In this document: positions 57,305-64,000 of the stretch, in pieces
How positions within the stretch are numbered: position 1 is the first letter of the stretch
How the letters are laid out: every line of letters starts with the position of its first letter
DNA from: Stenocarpella maydis
Taxonomy: Eukaryota > Ascomycota > Sordariomycetes > Diaporthales > Diaporthaceae
Length of the DNA: 64,000 nt
Assembly (NCBI GenBank): GCA_002270565.1
Contig: NQMI01000019.1
Coordinates: 466,045-530,044 of the forward strand
Reading direction: 5' to 3'
The notes under the pieces: generated by a model
Database searches by the model: none
What the model saw: only the letters and a program-made list of their open reading frames with translations
Told to the model about the DNA's origin: nothing
Position numbers and translations under genes: made by a program

Positions 57305-60300
57305 ATGACAATGAGCCGGCGACAAAATTCCAGCTGCGACCAGTGTAGGAAGGGCAAAAGAGCCTGCGATGCCGTCTGGTTGCGTGACCAGCGTTCGCTC
57401 GATGCCGCCAGCACCGTTGCAAAGCCCCCGAAGGCTCCGAGCAACCCAACCATTTCGAGTCATGGAGGTATTCTTTGACCCAGAATCATTCACCTTGACC
57501 CGAAAACCGGTGGGGAACAGGAACAGGAACAGACGTACTCGTCTCTCAGTCTCTTTCTCTCTGGTGGACTAACACGACTCCAGGCACAGACGACCAGCTT
57601 GATCTGCTAGGGCCGTGTACCAACTGCGTCAGGACAAACAAGCAGTGCACCTTCGACTGGGTCCACAGCCAACAGATCAACCGGAAGGAGAAGCAGCAGC
57701 TTGCCTCTGATGTGTCGGCGTCGTCAGCAAAGAAGCCTACAGGAGCGGCCGTTGCGCCCGCGCCTGCATCTTCCAACACCTCTTTGCGTCCGCTCCATCC
57801 ATCATCGCAAATACTAACATTTGATGCACCCTATGCCCACCGCCCAGACAGCACCCTTCCGCAGGATCAGCTTGGACTGGAGAGTTGCCAATACCCAGTG
57901 CCCAACTCGGACAGATTTCAGTCGGGCACAGGCTTCAGGCATGCGTCGCTCGCCCCTACGTTTCTGCTGGACATGGGGGACAATGCTCAACATATACAGC
58001 CTCACATCATACCCCACAGCAACCAGCTTACCGACTATAGCCTCGGTCCGTTCACCGCGGAGCCCACGGACCAATCCAATGGCTTGAGTGCTCCTGAGAC
58101 GGTCGACTCCTTCGGTCCCGATGTTTGGTCAAGCCCAACTTCTCTGTCTGTGAGCAGTCCCTCTTCCTCGGATGATCTAAATCCTACACGAAAAAGACGG
58201 AGGACGAGCGCAGACCGCGCGGTCATATCTATGCCAACTTCGATTCCGCCTTGGGACTTCATGTCGGCCAACCGGCTGTGCTCGACGACCAACAGCTTCA
58301 TGATAGGGGAGACGATGATGAAGATCTACCACGATGTGATGGAAGGAGCACTTTCATGCTGGCTGGTCGAGGATACATGCCCGTACAAGTCTTTGCCATC
58401 AACTCCCAGCTCTACGAGCAGTGATAGCCACCAGCAGCAGTTCGGAGCATTCCAGAACATGCAGAACGAGTGGGGCCCAGATTGGTCTAATCGCGTGTAT
58501 CGACGCGTCGTCCGACTCGACCGGATGGCAAACCTGTTGGGCCTGAAGAAATTGAGCTCCGTTGAAGAAAGTAAGGTGTCGCATGCTCTGAATTCGGCGG
58601 TCATGGCCTTCACGTCACAATGGGCCCAATCGAGTGTGAGGAGCAAAGCGCGCTGGTCTTCCGCCGATATGGACCTATCGCACATATTCCAACCGCCGGA
58701 ACTTGGACTAGAAGAAGAATTTGATCGAACGTTGCAAAAGTCATTTTGGAACCAGGCTCGCAGGGCACTGGAAGATTGTGCCGAAATTGACTCATTCAGG
58801 GTTGTCTTCGCGGAGATCATATTCGGCCTGACGCAGAAGTATGCCGAGAACTTCGCACAGCAACCACTTCGTGCTGGATCCGCCCACAATATTGACACGT
58901 CGGCAGCAGTAGAGGAAATCCTGCAGGATGACAATCAACAAATCTGGCTGGAACGAGCGACGAGACGACTGCACGTTTTAAGACGCCATATCGAGCTGCG
59001 AGACAGGACTCTTCGTGCGAAAAAGGACAAGGCATATCGGCGATGCGATGACGAGTCAACAAAGACAATGGACCTTCTCTTCTGGTTGGCTGTTATGTTT
59101 GATACGATCAGTGCCGGTAGGCAACTTTCTGAGCTTTCTCTCCATTCCCGTTCCCCTTCCTTCAGGCACAGTCACCCTGAGAACCCTTACAACGTCGTTG
59201 AAGCGTGCGACTTCATCCTCATCGCACTTGAGTTCCACTCAACCACTCTGGTGCGAAAACGGACGTCAGCGAGGTCCTGGTTTACTAACACCGGACCTGC
59301 CTGTGGAGTCTCTGGTTGTTCAGAATCATATTTTAGCTCCACGCAGAATCCCGCTAACCAGGTCTAAATGTAAAGCTATGACAGAAAGACCTCTGACCGT
59401 GTCAGATGAGGACAGCGGAGGTGTGGCCTTTACACCGTCTCCTTCTGTCACGGGGAATGTCGCAAAACAATGGAACGCTATATTGAGCAAGGACCAGCAA
59501 AAAAAGGTCACCGGGTTGCGCCTTCCACTCTCAGATGAGATCATCGCACAGGAGTTGATAGATGCAGCGCCTGTAAAGGTTCTTCTCTACCGAAAAGTTA
59601 CTCGCCTCCAGTCCTTGATAGCTCGAGACGTGGACGGAGAGATGACACAGGATGCCATCGAAGACTCTTTGATGGTTTACTGGCACTGGGACCGTCTTTA
59701 CCGCCCGCTGTGCACTGATTGCATCCGTCATCACGTCTCCCTTTCCGCTCGAATACAGAGCTGGTACGTGTGCCTTTTTGGGCACTGGTTGCTTGCTACT
59801 CTTTTGTTGGCGGACCTCATCGAGTGCGTGGATAAGCAAGCTTCACGGGTCGACTTTGGTTCTTGGGCTTCGACCAAAACGAGAGAAGCTCGCCATATCC
59901 GGTCCGCCAGTGTCCGCATGATTTCCGAGCTAGCCAAGGCCTCTACTCCCCGTCACGACGATTACGGAGAGCTAGTTAACTTCCACTATGCCGTGAGTGA
60001 GGGTGCTTTGTTGACAGAGCCTGTGAGTGTCACCTCGATATTACCCTCGCGGCTTAATGGCGTCCACGGGTAGTACTTGCAACTAAAACACGAGACAAGC
60101 CTGGATTCGAGACTGTTCGTGGGCTGGAATACAGCTGCGCTAGTGTTAAAGTATTTACTGACCATGGTCATTGCAGTGGACCATGATATTAATTAGGACA
60201 TTTTCTCGGGCGGCGTTAATCCTCCTGGAAGGTGTGGGAGTGCCTGATGTTGATGGCAATGTTGTGTCAGAAACATCGGTGAAACAAATTAGGGACAGTT

Positions 60301-60425
60301 CTGATCGTTGCGAGGATTGTGTGAGGGCTCTATGGTATTTGGGACGGAAGTCTGACATGGCGAGAGAAGTTGCGAATGTTCTGGGGCTCTCTCTTCATCA
60401 CGCCAGGGCGAGACTGCCTGCCTGA
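57305..60425 (+). CDS. Zn2Cys6 transcription factor, AlcR-like
   Basis: Exons 57305-57467, 57584-59116, 59376-60022 and 60177-60425 give 863 residues. The zinc cluster CDQCRKGKRAC (Cys11, 14, 21) and CTNCVRTNKQC (Cys66, 69, 76) is followed by TFDWVHSQQ, as in Aspergillus AlcR (CTFNWLSSQ-type). The loop between Cys3 and Cys4 is 44 residues and is crossed by the first intron. A Pro/Ser-rich linker follows with KRRR (about residue 250), then the regulatory region: WSNRVYRRVVRLDRMANLLGL, LFWLAVMFDTISA|AMTERPLTVSDEDS across the second intron, and CEDCVRALWYLGRKSDMA near the C-terminus. It would bind DNA in the nucleus; AlcR itself activates ethanol catabolism genes, but no such gene lies nearby, so the regulon is unknown. 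An alternative acceptor at 59165 would add 70 residues in frame. Confidence 0.85.
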
Positions 60426-60800
60426 GGTTCGGCTTTATTCACTTCGAGTTAAACCTGTGGGGAATGGCTTGGGTCGACACTTCAGTGTGGTCTTCGTGAG
60501 GAGCCTTTATACGCACCGGCTTCTATGATGGCATTCACTTACTTTTCGCCTAGGTGCGAAAGCACGGCAAGCCATGCCTGATGATTTACTCTTAAGCAAA
60601 ACACCTACAAAGTTTCAAACAGTGCCTGCCTCTGCACGGCTGGCCATATGTATTGACTACTTTGATATCAAACTTAGAAAGCTCTTCCACGCATCGTTAA
60701 GCTATGCTAAGTTTCACTGAGATACGAGGTAGATCAGTTGTAGAAGCCTTTTACCCAAGGCCCTAGATGACACAGAGTATGTGCTGCTTGGCAACATACT
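60426..60800. other. 3' flank of the transcription factor, no gene seen
   Basis: Normal-composition spacer before AT-rich retroelement sequence begins at about 60.8-60.9 kb. Confidence 0.4.
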
Positions 60801-60899
60801 ACCATCTGACCCCCACTAGTGGAACACCCCTACCAGTGGAACGAGGAGCCACATACAAACTGCCCACACTCACGATGCATATAAAATACTCAATACTTG

Positions 60900-63800
60900 G
60901 TATTAAGAGCTAATTTGTATAGAAAATTAAAGCTTAGAAGATAGCTAATCCATATATCTAGCCGGCCGCTTGATTCCACACCCAGATCTCATAACAATTA
61001 GTGCCAGAATATCCTTGTCAGGATCCAGTATGCCACCCTAGGCTAAGGCACCCAAAAGCCCTACAGGGGCGCTATAAAGAAGCAACTAGCACGCAACGGG
61101 CAGCCCAAATAGTACTAAGGAAGATCATATATCAAAGGTTTTACCCCAAGACTATACCAAAGGGGCCTACTATAAAAGCGCAAGTTATAAGTAGCTTTAG
61201 AGTAGCAAAATAGTAAGGAGGGATTCTTATATAAGGAGGGGGAAGAAGGAATGGATAGAAGGAGGGAAGAAAGGGTAAGTTTAGTTATATCTATCTCTTT
61301 AGGAGTATAGTACTCATATACTACTATTTCATTATTTAGCAGCTATATATACCTATTCACTCTACTTATATTAATAACCCTTATAGTTTAAACTTCTAAA
61401 CCCTCCTAGGAAAGCAGACCATTTAGGATACTAGTATAGCCCTTATACTCCGGCTAACTTTATTGCGCTATAGCACTACTGCATTTAAGTAGGGCGGGCC
61501 TGGAGTGCAATCTACTAATCTAGAAACCTAGTTTATGCTTCCTCTTAAAATCTAACCTCCTTCAGCTTAACCTTATAAGGCAGATATATTCCCTTCTAGC
61601 ATATATATAGCTATACCGCTATACTTAAGCATTAAGGAAATAACTAATAAGGATACTTACCTTAATGGGGAGGCTCTTAAATATAAAGAAAAAGAGATTA
61701 ATTAGTAGCTGGAAGAAGAATAATTACATTAGTACCTCTGGGCTAAATGCATAAGGCTAGCGCTCCTTCTTTATTTTAAAGATAACTTGCATACTACCTT
61801 TACCCTAGTAACACTCTTAAGCTACTATAGCCCCTTACTTATAAGTAGTCCTAGCGGAGAAGCTGCTCTTATGCTGTGCGGGCGCACTAGCAACCTATTT
61901 ACTTTAAAATATATAGGGTTATTATTTATAGAGTTAAATACCTTCCTTTATAATTTAGAGTATTATTTCTGCTTATATAGTTTTAAGGAGGATTAGGAAA
62001 AGACTGGCTATATAGTGTGCTACTTATAACTAGAGCTTAAGTAGGACTAGATTAGCTATGCTGCTTAACTTAAAGTAATAGGGAAGGACCCTTACTCTCT
62101 ATCTTTCTCAGAACTAAAGAAGTTTCTCTAGAACTAGCTAGCTAATCCTACTACTTGCATTATAATTACAGTAGTAAAGCGTGCAAGCCTCTCCTAAGGG
62201 GAATACAAGTCCATTATAGAATTTATATACTAGTATTAAGAAAATAAAATAAAGGCTAATTAAACTCTTATTAATAAGAAATATATTATTAATATCCTTA
62301 GTAGATTTTAAAGAGATATCCGCATTATTATTAATATATAAATATAGTTATTAAGCAATTAGAATGGCCTTATTGGCCTAGTATAATAAATAGAGGCTGC
62401 CCTAGGAACTAATTCATTCCTACCGTATAGTACTAATGCTACTACCAACCCTAGTAATAGTTATAATTATACTATATGCGGATATTACTACCGGCTAGGA
62501 TATATTATGAGGCTTTATTGACTTAGGCTAAGCGGGCCCTATATAAGGATTAACAAGCTAGATATATGTAGTGATAATGCTATAGTAGCGAATTAACCTA
62601 ATAACCTAATAGTACTTAGGGAGATAACCTGCTATAAATGTTAGTAGCGTGAGCACTATATATATAAGTGCCCTTAGCTATAAGGCAGCCCTACAGCACC
62701 CAGGGGGGGCACTTATTATAACTGCTAGTAATATAGGCACTATATGGACTAGTATCCTGAGCTATAAAGGCGCTATTATTATATCTATAGTATAGAGGAT
62801 TACATTAATATTATATACCTGACCTAAATATACCGAACTTGCAGCTAGAAGGGATATATTATAGCTAAGTATCTAAGGTTATCTAATATTAATAAGGAAT
62901 TAGTATATATATACTAGATTAGCGCAAGTATAGTATCTTTATATGGCTAGCTCTATATTGGAGTATTAGTAAGGATTGATAATAAAATGTACTATTTGAA
63001 AGCCTTAATAGACTTTAGAGTAGAGGAGAACCCGATTAATTGCAGTATAGTAGAAGCGCATAAGCAATATTATTACTTTACTACTAGCCTATCTCTAGTA
63101 ACTATTAATAGGGGAATATTACTTACTTATAGGAGTTATTTAATATTTCTTAAGATCTATAATAGTATAGGTATTATATATATATAGTGCTACTGCTTTA
63201 TAATTACTAACCTTCCAGATACTAGTATAATATTAGGGTTCCTATAGCTAAAGGCTGCTAACCCTTTAATCTAGAAGGGATAATGCTAGTAGTACTTCTC
63301 TATCTAATAGGACTAACTTAATATGGGCCCTATGCTTAAGTAGCTCTTAAGCTATGAAGTAATAGTAGCCCTAATCTCTTACCTGCTGCTTGTTATGGTT
63401 CGCACTATATAAGGTGGTTGGAAGGAATATTCGAACAGAGGGTTCGAATATTAGCTGATCTTTTGATCTATGGCGTAGTGGCACCTTCCACCATGATCGT
63501 TACACTGCTACCCAGCTAGAAGGAAGAGCTAGCTATTGCGCTAGGGGCTTAAGGTAAAAGTAATGCACCTAAGAAGTGCCTTCCTAATAAATATGAAGAC
63601 TTCTAGGACCTCTGCTTAAGTAAAGGAGCCTAGAGCCTATTAGAAAACTATGCTATTAATTATAAGATTAATTTAGAGGAGGTAGTATAACTACCTTAGG
63701 GCCTATTATACTCCTTATTAGGCTTGGAGCTTGAGATACTTAGAGCTACTTGGATAAGATGCTAGTATAAGGTTGGATTTAGCTATTTACTAGCCTGGTT

Positions 63801-64000
63801 GGGGCACTAGTTATATTTATACTTAAGAAAAGAGGCAAGCTATACCTTTATATTAACTGCTATATGCTAAACTAGCTTATATATAAAGATTATATACTAC
63901 TACTACTACTTATTATAGAGATCCTTGACTTGCTTGCTAGGGCTAAAGTCTATATAATACTAGACTTAAAAGAAGCTTACCACTAACTAAGGATCTATGC
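60900..64000 (+). mobile_element. Ty3/gypsy retrotransposon relic (gag-pol), truncated by window edge
   Basis: AT-rich sequence full of TAG/TAA stops in which gag-pol can be followed on the plus strand. Two degenerate CCHC zinc knuckles lie at about 62635-62760 (CYKC..REHYIYKCP and NC..YRHYMD.YP). An aspartic-protease-like stretch at about 63190-63290 reads LPDTSIILGFL then LKAANPLI. The reverse-transcriptase N-terminus is at about 63690-64000 (GPIYSLLGLELE; KRGKLYLYINCYMLN; LLARAKVYIILDLKEAYH). Stops often replace Gln or Trp codons, as expected from RIP. The left limit is approximate; no LTR was identified. Confidence 0.7.
63426..63452. repeat. Perfect 11-bp hairpin inside the retroelement
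   Basis: AATATTCGAAC (63426-63436), five bases, then GTTCGAATATT (63442-63452). It lies in a patch of higher GC (about 63395-63530) between protease and reverse transcriptase. Confidence 0.7.

Noticed and set aside
61001..61213. 70-codon open frame at the start of the right transposon island
   Set aside because: Lies in decayed element sequence; no family recognised, so no separate gene is claimed.
1..64000. CRISPR arrays, bacterial operons, riboswitches
   Set aside because: The genome is eukaryotic (introns, fungal families); no regular repeat-spacer array was seen.

Overview
The window comes from a filamentous ascomycete (Pezizomycotina, most likely a Sordariomycete). The genes are spaced 0.5-5 kb apart and carry mostly 50-130 nt introns with GT-AG borders (one GC-AG). 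They encode fungus-specific families: an AA11 LPMO, GH92 mannosidase, PTH11-like receptor, AlcR-like Zn2Cys6 factor, Mim1 and Urc4. AT-rich transposon islands riddled with TAG/TAA stops look like repeat-induced point mutation (RIP).

Layout. 1-951: 5' part of a secreted fungal protein (minus, cut by the window edge). 3431-5191: phosphoinositide-specific phospholipase C. 5559-7135: SLC1/DAACS-type symporter. 9126-10162: short-chain dehydrogenase. 11882-13373: GT2 polysaccharide synthase-like enzyme with a possible 21-nt micro-exon. 14825-16174: Ser/Thr-rich single-pass membrane protein. 18407-21196: secreted GH92 alpha-mannosidase. 22554-23333: alpha/beta hydrolase. 24455-25246: AA11 chitin-active LPMO. 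26413-28126: Rag GTPase Gtr1. 29327-30727: p47/Shp1 Cdc48 cofactor. 31565-32019: Mim1 (mitochondrial outer membrane). 33010-34626: Oxa1 (inner membrane insertase). 38194-40133: Urc4 (uracil catabolism). 45104-46993: cytochrome P450. 49159/48596-49926: PTH11-like membrane protein. 57305-60425: AlcR-like Zn2Cys6 activator.

The right third (about 51.0-57.0 kb and 60.8-64.0 kb) is a transposon graveyard. A 3.13-kb Mutator-like element with perfect 26-bp terminal repeats and an 8-bp target duplication sits inside an older copy of the same family. A fragment of LTR-retroelement 3' end lies just upstream of the transcription factor, and a heavily mutated Ty3/gypsy gag-pol runs off the right edge. 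A short dispersed element is scattered through the arm (about 11.2, 16.4, 47.6, 47.9 and 51.0 kb). Two of its copies share the same terminus and have 12- and 16-bp target duplications, so it looks like a SINE-like retroposon.

The genes do not form one pathway or an evident secondary-metabolite cluster. The core genes are signalling and TORC1 (plc, gtr1), Cdc48 proteostasis (shp1) and mitochondrial biogenesis (mim1 next to oxa1). They alternate with accessory genes for secretion and sugar or chitin breakdown and detoxification. Exon structures were derived by hand from splice signals, reading frame and family alignment from memory; every multi-exon model closes in frame.
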